DNA of 64,000 nt from Agrocybe praecox (Eukaryota > Basidiomycota > Agaricomycetes > Agaricales > Agrocybaceae): NCBI GenBank assembly GCA_964017145.1, contig OZ024840.1:1488001-1552000 (forward strand), written 5' to 3'. Shown here one piece after another: positions 45,169 to 57,067 of this stretch. Below the pieces are notes generated by a model that had not been told where the DNA came from, made no database searches, and saw nothing but the letters and a program-made list of their open reading frames with translations. How positions within the stretch are numbered: the stretch's first letter is position 1; every line of letters begins with the position of its first letter. The position numbers and the translations under genes are program-made.

Positions 45169-45382
45169 AAAGATGTCTGCTGTATATATGTTATGTAGAA
45201 GGCGGGGGAGGAAGGCGCAGAGACGAAATAGCAAAAGGACAAAGAGGGATGGCCCCAGCGCGGGAGATCTGAACCTTAATTTCTGTGAGACTATAAAGAC
45301 CTGCCAGCATCCGATCCCCCTAACTCCCCAAAAATCTTCCCTTGCCCTCCCAACTGTCACGCGGTCACTGTCACACCACATT

Positions 45383-47939
45383 ATGAACCAGACACTGCCG
45401 GGTCACACTTTCAATGGTATATCGGACACCGTCCTTGCAAACTCGATTGATAACCACAATTCCCCGGCCACAGACTCCCCTGCCACCCCCGTCGACGACA
45501 ACGCCGCACCCGATGTCAAGATAGACCTCGACTACGAGCAGGAGAGCGATGTCCGTCACGAGCCCCTTCCCGTAAACAGTATGCCGCCCCTCCATTCATC
45601 TGTCTTACCCGTGTCTGACCTTGATCTAGACGGCATTCATGGCGACGTCAAGATGGGCGACGCGGTCAACGGCCACGATGTTGTCATGAACGACGCCCAG
45701 ACCCCCACTCTCACCAGGGACTACTCCATGGCCAGTCTCGACGCGTCTCAGAACAACACCAGGGCCTACAACGACGACAGCGATGATCAGGCGGAGCCCC
45801 CTGCAAAGAGAGCGAGAGTGTATTCAGACGCAGACATGGCGTCTTTGACACAAGTGGGTCTTTTCTTTCTCTCTTTTCTCCCCATTGGCCTCATCTGTGC
45901 TCAAAGTCCGCCAGTCCCCCCCCGCCATCACAAGCACCCACTCCCGCTCCACCGCCCCCACCATCCTCAATCGCACCTCCCACCGCTGCTACTGCCGCAT
46001 CGACCTCATCGCTAGCTCAGCACACAGAGTCCACCATTAACAACAATCAATATCGCTTCCTCTCATCCACTGTCCGCAGTCTCAGAAAGTCTAAAGATGG
46101 GGCTCCTTTCTTGCGGCCTGTCGACCCCATCGCACTCAACATCCCCCACTATACGTCTATAATCAAAACCCCAATGGACATCTCCACCATCGAGCGCAAG
46201 TTGACTGCTTCTAATCCCCAGAAGCCTGACCCCAATCCACACAATCCTCGTTATTATCACGCTGAGGAAGTCATTGCCGATGTTCGTCTGATGGTGGCCA
46301 ACGCTGTTACTTTCAATGGCCCTGAACATATAGTATCCTCAATGGGCAAGCGGCTTGAAGAAAGCTTCGACAAATCTATCAAACATCTGCCATCGCGGAC
46401 AGAGGTTGGCATAATTTTTTTTTGTTTTGACCTTGTTTGGTTCTCATCATTTTTTCTAGAAGCCAAAACCCCCTGTTGTAAAAAAACTCGCAACTCCGCC
46501 CGCGCCGCCACCCCCCGTTGCTGCGCCCAAGAAGGTTGCCGCTCCTCGGCGCCCATCTACCTCTGTTCCTGTTATCAGACGCTCAGAACCAGAAGCCATA
46601 GGTCGTCCAAAGCGTGAAATCCATCCACCGCCACCAAAGGACCTTCCTTATGCGGACGCGCCTAAAAAGAACCGCAAGGGTAAAAAGAGCAAGTCTGACA
46701 GGACAGCCGAACAACTGAAGTATTGTGGGAAGATTTTACAAGAGTTGAATAGGAAGCAATACTACACTATCGCTTACCCTTTTTACGAACCTGTTGGTAA
46801 GTGAATTGTAACCACCCTATTTTTTATCGACCCTGATTGACCATATACGCTCTAGATTGGCAAAAACTTGACATCCCAACATATCCTAAGATTGTCAAGA
46901 GGCCAATGGACCTATCAACCATTCGCAAGAAACTAGATGGCGGAGAATACGACACGGCGCAAAACTTTTACGATGATTTCAAATTAATGATTCGCAATTG
47001 CTTCACCTTCAACCCGTCTGGCACACCTGTCAATATAGCCGGGCAAGACCTCCAACGACTTTTTGACGAGAAATGGAAAGGCCTCCCTCAGATTAACCCC
47101 GAGCCAAGCGATGATGAAGACGAGGAAGAGGAGGAGGAAGAGGAAGAAGAGCGCGCCCGTCAACGTATGTTTCGCTTTCTTCTTTATCCTTCCATCTTCT
47201 CACAGCTCCATTTTAGGCGCTATTGCCGAGATGGAAAGCCAAATCGAAACCATGCGAAACAACATCGAGTCTCTTAAACAGCTACCCAAACCTAAAGAAA
47301 AGAAAAAGAAGGAGAAGAAGGAGAAAGCTCCCGTTGCCTCGACATCGAAAGCACCACCCAAACAACCAAAGGCGGCAGCTCCCTCCAAAAAGAAGACCAA
47401 AAAGAACGTAACTGATGAAGACGTTCTCACTTTTGAGCAGAAGAAGGACCTTAGCGAGTCCATTGGCAAGCTAGATGGTGCTCGTCTGGAGCGTGTTATC
47501 CAGATCATCCACGAGGGTGTTCCTGAGATCAGAGACGTGAGTAAATTTGTCTTATCAGTTCTGGCATTATCCCACCGCCCTTGCACATTGGCTCTAACCA
47601 TGTATCGAATTACAGAGTACCGAGGAAATCGAGCTGGAGATTGATCAATTACCAGCGGCGGTCCTCACCAAACTCTACAACTATGTCCTTCGTCCTGTTC
47701 GTCAGCCCGCGCAACCCAAGCGCAACCGCACTGGGAAGGGCACAGGCACGGGTGGATTGAAACGCAAAAGCATGGATGAAGAGAAGGAGGCGGAGAAGAT
47801 TCGTCAACTGGAAGAACGTATGGCCCTCTTCGAGCCACGCAGCGCTGCCTCTGCCACTCCAGCACGTCGAGAACATGACAGTGACCACTCATCAGACTCG
47901 AGTTCTGGATCGGACAGCTCTGGCAGTGACTCTGAGTAA
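45383..47939 (+). CDS. BDF1: BET-family double-bromodomain protein (BDF1-like), 6 exons, 752 aa
   Basis: Chromatin reader binding acetylated histones and acting with TFIID-type transcription. Exons: 45383-45853, 45907-46404, 46460-46796, 46856-47164, 47217-47536 and 47616-47939 (2259 nt). The first bromodomain (about residues 215-320) has HYTSIIKTPMDISTIERKL and VTFNGPEHIVSSMG. The second (about 410-525) has KQYYTIAYPFYEPVDWQ, YPKIVKRPMDLSTIRKKL and CFTFNPSGTPVNIAG; each keeps the Asn that reads acetyl-lysine. A Lys-rich region with coiled coil follows. The NET domain (about 610-680) has LTFEQKKDLSESIGKL and IELEIDQLP. The tail is Ser/Asp-rich. The N-terminal 157 residues are disordered. The order BD1-BD2-NET-SEED-like tail is standard for fungal Bdf1. 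Confidence 0.93.
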
Positions 47940-48416
47940 TCGACACTCTTACCTGCCTCTCTTTCTCGTTGCTACCGCTCAGCGAAGATCATCGGACCTT
48001 TTTTGCCCTTTCTTTGCACGCATATATCCACCTTTCTGGCCTCGTCGTACGTCATAGTGATGTTCTTGCCTACTGCCCTTCCTATGGGGCGTTGTTCACT
48101 CGTTTTCTTCCTCATCATTCTTGCTACCGATGTTGTCAATAAAGTCATATTTTTTAACTACTTTTACATCGTTTCGAATTCGCCATTCATAATAAGTACA
48201 AGAATCCTTTCATTCGCGAACCAGGGCCCTTCCCGTTGTAGTTTTTTTTTCATAGTAATTTCCGTCCTGTTCTGTCTTTGTTGAAGTACTTTTACATAAT
48301 AACGAATTGTCTGTTCATTCATGCAAATTTCATCAGCCAATAACCAAGCAAAAAGGATCGAGAAAAGATGCAAAAAGTTTTGAGATCGATCATCGGAAAC
48401 CCGAACCAAGGAGAGA
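47940..48416. other. Convergent 3' intergenic region
   Basis: 477 bases between convergent gene ends, rich in T runs. Probably both 3' UTRs. No gene seen. Confidence 0.5.
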
Positions 48417-50105
48417 TCATTTTCTTCTTCCGATTCCCTTTTGGAACTGTTGCCAGTTCGATCTGACGGGTTTGTTTTCAGGCGGCGGCGGATGAGCTAC
48501 AGGAGGCAATGGAGGCGGAGGCGCAGATGACAATGTCGACGCATTCGACGAAGGTGGATGGGGTGCAAACATGGCCAACCCTCCATGAGAAGAAGGTTCT
48601 GGAGGTGGTGGAGGAGGCTCGATACCTGCCGCTGCTTTGGCCCATCCCCCACGAGATGGAGGTGGAGGACCCGGGGCTTGAGCGTAACTTGGTGTACCTG
48701 GTGGAGGGGGCGGAGGTAGATCCTGAGGTAAAGAGCTTCCAGTATCCAAAGATGTCCAGCCAGCATTACGAAAAGTGGGGTTATGACCAATGCCAGCAGC
48801 CGCAGGGTTGGGATTTCCCGACGCGCTAGAACTCGTGGCTGGCTCAAATCTGTTGTTACTGAATCCAGAGGCGGGAGCAGCAGCAGGGGTGGTCGTTGAC
48901 GAGGTCGGACCTACCGTGGCCCATCCGCCCTTACTAAAACCACCAGAGCTGGCACTCGTGTTTGAGCCACTTTGTCCCCCACTCGTTGATACCGGACCCC
49001 AGTTAGACGATTTCGGCTCGACGATGGGCGTCCCGTCAAGTTCCATGCTATTTGGATCAGGGGATGCTGAGCCTGCAGGAGCTAGCGTAACAGCGGGACT
49101 TAGAGTAGCGGTGACCTTTGGCATCTTAATACCATTGGCTGCTGCGATTTTGCGAAGTTCTTTTTCTTCGCGCTTACGTTCCTTTTCTTTCCGTTTATCA
49201 ATCTCTTCTTTGGGTTTCAAGCGGACGTTCGCCTGCATGTCCTTGAACCGCGCTTTGTGATGATGCGCGTACGAGTTGGTGTGTTCATCGTATTGAGCCA
49301 CGTTCTTGAATTGCTTGTCACACAGAGTACAATAGAATGCGCGAAGAGTGGACGATATTTCGGATTCTAGTGCATTCTTGCGAGCAACGATGTCCTGTGA
49401 AGAAATGGCAGAATTTAGGTAAATTGTATTTTGAATGGATGTAGAGGATAAAGCGGCGCACCTCTCGTTGTTTACGTTGCTCCTCGCTCTCTTTTTGCTG
49501 CCGCTCTGCCTCAAGCTCGCGCCTTTGGGATACGGTTTCCTCAATCATTCTTACGTCTTGACTCATTTTTCCGAGTCCTGTCAGATCGGACTTGACATGG
49601 AATGGTATGGGTTCTGTACGGCCTAGTATTGAGTAGGGTTAAGATAGTAATGCTTCAGTGTAATTCGTCTATAATTTTATTGATAAATCATACCTTCACC
49701 AGAGAGCCCCACTGGCTGACCTTCTTTCCAACCAAGTTTCGCAAGGAGAGCGAAACCTTTATTTGTGGGCTTGATTTTGGTCTCCACTGTTATGACTTCT
49801 CGAGTCGGGCGCTGCACATATTCATCATATTTGTGAATATCGGACTCGTCGACATCCATTGCATCATGGGGATCAGGCGACGGAGAACGGGAGACTAAGG
49901 AAATATCGTCGTCATCATCGTCGTTGTTTCCCTCATACTCCGGCCTTCCACGCTAAGGAAGTGAAAGAAAACAGACAGAGGGCAGTTACGAGGTCCATCA
50001 GAGTAGCAAACTTGAAGTGAGTACCTTCAAGGTCGTAGACGACGCAGATTCGATAGGACGTTCGAGAGGAATGGCATTCCAGCGAGCAATTGCGTTGCTC
50101 GACAT
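48417..50105 (-). CDS. G-patch and C2H2 zinc-finger protein (GPATCH8/ZNF804-like architecture), 4 exons, 492 aa
   Basis: Probable nuclear RNA-processing factor. Exons: 50105-50025, 49952-49694, 49622-49462 and 49394-48417 (1479 nt). The start MSSNAIARWNAIPLERPIE is followed by an acidic run. The G-patch spans the second intron: KGFALLAKLGWKEGQPVG, then GRTEPIPFHVKSDLTGLGK. A Glu/Gln/Arg-rich coiled coil follows. The C2H2 finger is FYCTLCDKQFKNVAQYDEH with HTNSYAHHHKARF, which has the long linker of U1-type/matrin-like fingers. Next is a Lys/Glu helix. The last 250 residues are Gly/Ser/Pro-rich, with polyproline blocks that could bind WW or SH3 domains. The domain order matches GPATCH8. A splicing role is inferred. 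It shares a 304-base divergent promoter with MPH1. Confidence 0.85.
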
Positions 50106-50409
50106 TGCTGAGAAACTGTACTTTGGTAAGACACTGTATTTCTGCTGTTTAATCAAACAAAGGACTGAAGGTCAGAGAGAGGTATTACTGGAAGACAACT
50201 TCATACCACTTGTTTGCAGTATTACACAGAACTTGGTTGTAGCTATTGCCAGAGCGGCTGAGAGTAGTCCGTTGCTAATCATTAATCATTGACGTCGACG
50301 CCCAGGTCCACGTACACGTGATCTCGACGCGTTCGTGTGGCATATTTCAAACGTCTGCAATTAACGTACAAATAACCCACTTATACCCTTACTCTGAGCT
50401 CATTCTAAC
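50106..50409. promoter_or_regulatory. Divergent promoter of the G-patch gene and MPH1 with MCB-, E-box- and CRE-like sites
   Basis: 304 bases between divergent start codons. Exact ACGCGT (MluI cell-cycle box type) lies at 50327-50332, 78 bases before the MPH1 ATG. CACGTG is at 50315-50320 and TGACGTCG at 50290-50297. The three sites fall within 43 bases. Site names come from yeast factors (MBF, bHLH, bZIP); use here is inferred. Confidence 0.55.
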
Positions 50410-53400
50410 ATGAGCTCCGATGGCTACTTTGACGACGATGACTTCGATATGTCTGCTTTGCAGCAGTTAGACGCCATTGAAGCTGCGCATCTTTCACCCA
50501 AGAAAGAAACGCCGCCCGCACCAAGGAACGCTCCTGCTTCAAACGTCGCGCTATCTAAGAAGCCTCGTCAGCTAGCCGAGGACGACTCCTTCTACGACCT
50601 TTCATTCGATGTAGACGAAGCAGAACTAGCTAAATTGGACGTGTTCATAGAGGATGCATATGCTGGAAAAGCACAACCTGTTGCCGGTCCAAGCAAAATA
50701 TCGAGGTCATCGAGCAACAAATTACAGACGACACTCTTTGGAGAGATCCTTCCACCCTCCGCACCTTCGAATACTAACAACAAACCAAAGTCCCAGATCG
50801 AACGCACGAAGTCAACAACGCGTAGTCTTTTTGGACAACAAGCACCCAAAACTAAGACTTGGGATCAGACAGCTTTTGCTAAGACGGGCATACGGAAGTC
50901 TTTACCTAACGGGAAGGGTAAAGGCAAAGGCAAAGCAAACGATGGTGACGAAGATGAGGATGTAGAATTTGAGCAGTTTCCTGCCCCCTTTGTCCCCAGT
51001 GAGCTTACCTTTTCGTTTATCTGTATTTGATTATAATACTCAACCCCCACTTTGCACAGTTGGGTAAGAAGCGTAGTTTTTTAACATCTTGTAAGCCGAC
51101 GCTGAAAAAGTACCATGCATTTTATTCCTTTACTAGGCCTGTAAGTCGTCTTACTGTATAAATTTTATTGCATTGCTCAACATATTATACGACTTCAGCC
51201 TCCTCCAATGAAACTTGAAGCAGACCTTCTCGAAGCCAAGCATTGGATTTACCCAATTAACAGGCCAAAACGAGACTATCAATATAACATTGTCAAAAAT
51301 TGTTTATACGAAAACACTTTGGTAGCATTGCCTACTGGGTTGGGAAAAACTTTTATTGCCGGAGTTCTCATGCTCAACTGTGATTATCATTTCATCTGCA
51401 ACCCTCAATGTTTTAACTAACTCTTCTCAGATTATAGGTGGTATCCTAATGGAAAGGTTATATTCGTAGCGCCTACCAAGCCTCTAGTTTCTCAACAAAT
51501 TCAAGCATGCCATGAAACATGTGGGATATCTTCAGCAGATAGCATCGAACTCAATGGCTCAGTTCCTGCAGTGACACGGACACGATATGTAAGTAAGAGA
51601 CGTTTTATGTTATGGACGTTAGTCCTGATATCATTTTAGTGGCAAGAGAAGCGGGTTTTCTTTATGACTCCTCAAACTTTAGTCAACGATTTAGTGAAGG
51701 AGAATTGTGATGCTGGGGATATAGTATTACTAGTAATTGGTAAGATTCAGGATTAGGAAATTCGCATTCAAGCTAACTTGATTTCAGATGAGGCCCATCG
51801 GGCTAGTGGAGACTATGCCTATAATCAAGCAGTACGATACTTGATGGCAAAGAACCCCCATTTCCGCCTCTTGGCGCTGACAGCGACTCCCGGTAACAGC
51901 GTTGAAGCAGTTCAAACGCTAGTCGATGGGCTGCATATCAGCCGCATTGAGATACGAAATGAAGAAAGTTTGGACTTAAAACCTTATATTCACAAAAAGG
52001 TACTATCCATTGTACCTACCCCTACCATTTTGTTGACTTTCATTGCAGGTTTTCAAATCCCACATCATCAGGCCAAACGAGGATGTTGGAAAAATCCGCG
52101 ATCTCTTGACCAAAGTCATGGATGTAAGTATGCTGACCACAAATATTTGTAACCGATGATTAATGATCAATCACCTACACAGAATTACATGAAACCCCTC
52201 AAATCAGCGGGCCTGTTTCATGCGAATGACTCTGCTATCAGTCTGCACCCATACAGACCCCAAGCAATGATGAAGGACCTGAAAGATCCGAGATTTTTCG
52301 TAAACCTTTCGATGCTAGCCAAACTGGCTAGGTCAATGTTGTATCTTGTACGTGTTGGTCAATTATTATAAGCTAAGGGTGGTGGCGACTGACTGATCTT
52401 CTCTACTCAAGCTTACAGGCTCTATCGAAACGTGCTATACACACTTGCTTTCACTGACTACTGCTGACGAAGACCCCGAGGGAGGGAAGAAAAAGAACGC
52501 CACTGTTAAACGACTAAAGGATGATCCTTGCTTCCGCCTTCTAATATTAGAGCTGGAAACCCAAAAAGCGCGGGGCTGGGGTGTCCATCCCAAAGTCGAA
52601 AAGCTGAAACAGATTCTCATCCAGCATTTTGGTTCTAAGCTTCCTGAAGAAGGTCAAGACGACGTCGATGACACAAAGATCATGGTGTTCTCTTCATATC
52701 GAGAAGTCGTACGGGAAATTGTGAGAGAACTTGACAGAGAACGACCCCTTATTCGTGCTACACAGTTCGTGGGTCAAGGTACTGATAAGTTGGGTAATAA
52801 AGGTCTTGCTCAGAAGGAACAGCTTGAAGTGCGTAATGTTACTTGTTCATGCAAGCTTATATCTTACTCTTCTTTATCACAGGTTATCAAAAAGTTCAAA
52901 GCTGGGGAGTTCAACGTACTTGTGGCTACTTCTATTGGAGAGGAAGGTCTTGATATCGGTGAAATCGATATGACTATTTGCTACGACGCCGACAAAGCGC
53001 CAACCCGGATGGTATTCCTTGCATGCTGCCAACTCCAATAAATATTAACTTATTTCTTTTTAAGATTCAACGTTTCGGACGAACGGGTCGTAAGCGTCAG
53101 GGCACAATTCATGCCTTGCTTGCCGAAGGCCGCGAAGAGTATAACATCGACAAAGCCGAAGCCACGTACAAGGAAGTCCAAAAAATGGTCAACAAAGGCG
53201 AAATGTATGAACTTTACAACGACGTTGAACGCCTTCTACCGGATCACATAAAACCCGAATGTGTAGAGAAAGTGGTAACAATTGAAGAATATGTCAGGAA
53301 GGATCTCAAGAAAACTTCTCCAAAAAATGGTGTAAAAGGCACAAAACGAAAAAGAAACGATGATATTGCCAGGAATATTCCAGATGGTGCCAGTACCGGG

Positions 53401-55104
53401 TTTGTGTCCGTTCGTCATCTTATTACGAAGGGCAGTAAGAAGAAACCGAAGAAAGTATCACTCGGGGAGGACTTCGATGCAGCCGGCGAAGACGACGACA
53501 CCGACCTAGATATCGAATCGGGTTCTATATTAGCTCCTCCTCGTCGCACCCAATCTGCTGCTGCTATTCCATCCGGTACTGAGAAGCGCACAGCCAAGGC
53601 CAGGCTGAAGAAATCTTCTACGATCGGAGGAACTAAGTCGACCAAAACACGGGCGAAAAAGACGAAAGTCAAGCCACTCACTTCAAGTCAATTCTCCAGA
53701 GCAGGAGATGACGATTCCGACGATTTGGATATAGAATCCGGTTTTATCTTACCACCCACAACAGCGCCTCTGAAGACCGTGAAAGAGCGCTCGCAGGCCC
53801 GATCTCATGTGGTCATGTCACCGACACCCGAATCTTCCCCGCCAAAGAGATCGAAGAACCGCATCGACGATACTGTGCTCGAATTATCCGATTCCGAACA
53901 CAGCCGCCTTTCTCCTATACGCGTCGATCTTCAATCTCTATCACCAAAGCCCACGAAAGACGAGGCCTCAGTTATCGATCTTTCAGATTCAGACCCCGGC
54001 CGTGCCTCCTCGCCTGTCAGAAAATCACCAGAACCTCGAAACCTTTCTCCACAACATGATCTATTAGATGAGAATAGAGACCAGGACATGTCTTGGTTAG
54101 TGGATGATGATGAGGACGATAATCGTAATATTGAAATCGTAGACTCATCGCCCCTCATTCCCAGGTTGGGAATGAACGGTGGAGATACGACGATCCCAAT
54201 TAAAGCGCTTGATTGGAATGAAGACGTCGTTGTGACCTCTGATCCCATGGAAGCTCTGGATGATGATTCGGTCGAATTTGTCGAACCCAATCCAAAAACT
54301 CTTGCGCAAGCCATAGACAACAAGACTTTCAATAATACAGCGACTACGGTACGGTCATTCTGGTCCCCATCGGAAAAAACTAGAATAAACCACACTGCCC
54401 CTACTACGTATCCTTCACCTCAGCTGAATCTTTCAAGTAGTCCTCTGTATCCAGCACAAGATACTGCCAAGTCAGCTATGCTTCCTCCTGCCCTTCCACG
54501 AAGGCTTCTCGAATCTCCTGGCGACTCAAATCGTGTACCCGAACCATCTTTCCCCGTGCGACCATTGGGTAAAGAAGCAAAGAGACGTCGTATGGTTGTA
54601 GACGAGCCTGAATCACCCTCAATGGAAATGCCTCCTCCATCCCAACGACGGCTACATCGCATGGAGTCGACACCTATTCGCACAAAATCAAAGAACAAGG
54701 AGAAAGGGAAGGTCAAACGCGCAAAACCTTCACTTCTTGATCGAGATGTCAATCCCCTGTTTGACGGTGAAGCAGCTCATTCAGGTGATGAAGTGAGCGA
54801 AGGGTACAGCGAAGACGAAGAAGAAAGCGAGTCAGACCGTATGTTCATAAAAGACTCTCCAGCTACGCAGGCATCTCAGTCGTACGACCAAAGCTTGATC
54901 TATCGTCGGAGCTTGCTCACTCAGGCTGGTGATGGTCCAACTTTTGCGAAGGGCCCCATTCGACCTCGGCCATTTGGAAGGATTGGTAGACGTGCTCGCG
55001 TCTCATTACCATCCAGTTCTCCACCACCCGATGACGAGCTAGATCAATACGAGATGGGCAGTTTCGTCGTCGCTGACGACGCAGATGTCTCCTATGATGA
55101 TTAA
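50410..55104 (+). CDS. MPH1: MPH1/FANCM-family ATP-dependent DNA helicase, about 12 exons, 1357 aa
   Basis: SF2 helicase that remodels stalled forks and D-loops in DNA repair. Exons: 50410-50998, 51060-51063, 51137-51140, 51199-51379, 51431-51588, 51640-51739, 51788-51999, 52049-52123, 52183-52347, 52412-52828, 52883-53011 and 53065-55104 (4074 nt). Motifs in order: [15 protein letters not shown], motif [13 protein letters not shown] (about 246), [22 protein letters not shown], motif II DEAH (about 347), [36 protein letters not shown] and motif [14 protein letters not shown] (about 680). The C-terminal half is disordered, with two DLDIESG repeats, basic patches and two SUMO-interaction-like motifs. 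The end has [12 protein letters not shown]. Exons 2 and 3 are 4 nt each in the best model. Confidence 0.92.
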
Positions 55105-55383
55105 ATAAATGAGAAATAATTCTTTTAATTTGTAATATTATTTTTTTCAACGCTTTTAACTTGTATACATATTGATTCTTGGCATGGACTTTAACAAATA
55201 TCGTGGAATATTGATTGTGATATGTATATGTGAGGAACATGTGCATTGCAGTAAGTGACGACGGTAAGCGATAAATTATAAATGTACAAGCAAGCCGAAA
55301 GCAGTGGGGATGGATCCAAGACGTATAACGCTGATTATGCCCAAAAGAAAGTCGATGAAAAAGAATGACGAACGATATGCTCC

Positions 55384-57067
55384 TTAGTCACTATCAGTAT
55401 CGGTGGACGAACCAGTTTCGTTCGCGTGATCGATTTCTGATAAAAATTACATAGTGGTTAGAAATTTCATGGAAAAAAACATCAAGATGAACAAGCCAGA
55501 AGAGAACATACCAACGTGGTAATCCGGCACATGGACTGCAGGAACCCGAGGAGGACTTGGACGTCTCGGGGGACCAGTACCCATAGCTAAAGGTCTGCCT
55601 CTGGCTGCTTTCCCTGTTCCATTTATCGGGCGTACTGGACTTGACGCGAATGAAGAAGCTGGAGTTGCAGCAACAGCACCTTCTGGAGATGATTCACGTG
55701 AAGAAGTCGAGGAGCGTTCGACAAAAGACGCCATTGAGGAGTCGCGTAATTTGGAGGGTATTTTGGCTTGAGATTGAGATGCTGTAGAAGGAGAGTAATG
55801 CGACTAGCAAGAGGCATTTTTAGTTTGAATACCACTATTTTTATTCATGAGAAACAATGCCCTTACGTTGGTCGGTACACCAGTCGTGTCAGGAACAGCT
55901 TTAACACGAGAAACTGGTGATCCTGACGGAAGATGAGAAAAACACAACGGCTATACAAGGGTCGAAAAGACTTGCCAGATGTTTTGGCCTTCTTCGTCTT
56001 CTTAACTGGAGAGATCTGTGGGGAACCGAGCTGCCAATAAAATTGGAATTAAATGACGTAGATTAACGGAAACAGAAATTGAATTACCCTTTTCCGTTTG
56101 AGTGTGTAATCACTTTCATCCGCTGTAATCCCATGTAAGAAAACCCATAGAAGAGAGTGTGTGTTTCGATAAGAAAACGCACCGCCTTTCTTTCCTTTGG
56201 CCTTTCCTTTTCCTTTCGTATTCGCAATGGGCCTCTCTTCGGACACATTACCGGGATCAGACACAGGTGATACAGATCTCCCTCCTTCTGAAGGTTGTCT
56301 GCACACAAAAATAGACGTAGCGTAAGGCCATTGAGCGACAGTAAAATGTAACCGGCACTGACTTTAGTTTAGTGCTCCCTCTTACGGCGCCTCTTCTAGC
56401 TGTATTAAGGCCCATGCAGGTGCTAAGGTGTGGCGCATATCTATTGGGAGCAAGCTAGAGAAAGCGAACAACCAGTTAGTAAGGCAAAGTTGGCTAGTTA
56501 AAGATTGAAGTAGACGCGCCATTCGTTGACAAGAAACACATTCTAGTAATTGCCCTTCTCCTTTCAAGCTTGTCGGTGTGCTTGTGCCAGTGCCATTGAC
56601 CTGTCCCTTTCCTGCCCCTTCAAAGCTATTAACTGAAGAAGGGGTGTCTGCCCGCCTCTGAGATTCGTTGCCCGTGGAAGATCCAGGAACGTGCACTAAG
56701 ATAACAAAGAAAACATCAATTTCCGGTATGCAAATACAAAGATGTTGAATGCACACCTGATCCACATCTACAGATTGGTGCACAAAATAAATAACACATA
56801 CAAGACCCATACATAAGCACTTACTTGGTATTACATACCGAGCATATTGTCCTTCCGCGTACCACTTCCTGATGAGATTGTAGAGTCGCATCCATCACGA
56901 GCTCATCGAGCATAGCCGCAAAAACGCGCGCCGTCTAATATCCAAGCAAAAGTTGAGTATCTGGCATTGAGCACTCCTAGAACATTCGAGAAAGAAGTAG
57001 AAAGCAGAATCATACACACCAACGCCGCTAGTGTTTCCTCTTTCTCTGACCTGTCCGCCTTTGGCAT
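55384..57067 (-). CDS. SGF11: SAGA-associated factor 11 (SGF11), 11 exons, about 347 aa
   Basis: Subunit of the SAGA deubiquitinating module, activating Ubp8 on H2B. Exons: 57067-57020, 56934-56825, 56767-56757, 56695-56520, 56454-56363, 56298-56183, 56122-56088, 56030-55976, 55922-55867, 55803-55512 and 55436-55384 (1044 nt). The N-terminal helix LTARVFAAMLDELVMDATLQ is the family anchor that packs on the module. The zinc finger reads LECVSCQR then LAPNRYAPHLSTCMGLN, a C-x2-C, H-x3-C pattern. A second cysteine cluster (CSVCNTKCGS) arises only if an 11-nt microexon is used. The C-terminal 200 residues are Ser/Pro/Lys-rich and disordered, making this much longer than the roughly 100-residue yeast protein. 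Introns after exons 4 and 8 must begin with GC. Confidence 0.85.
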
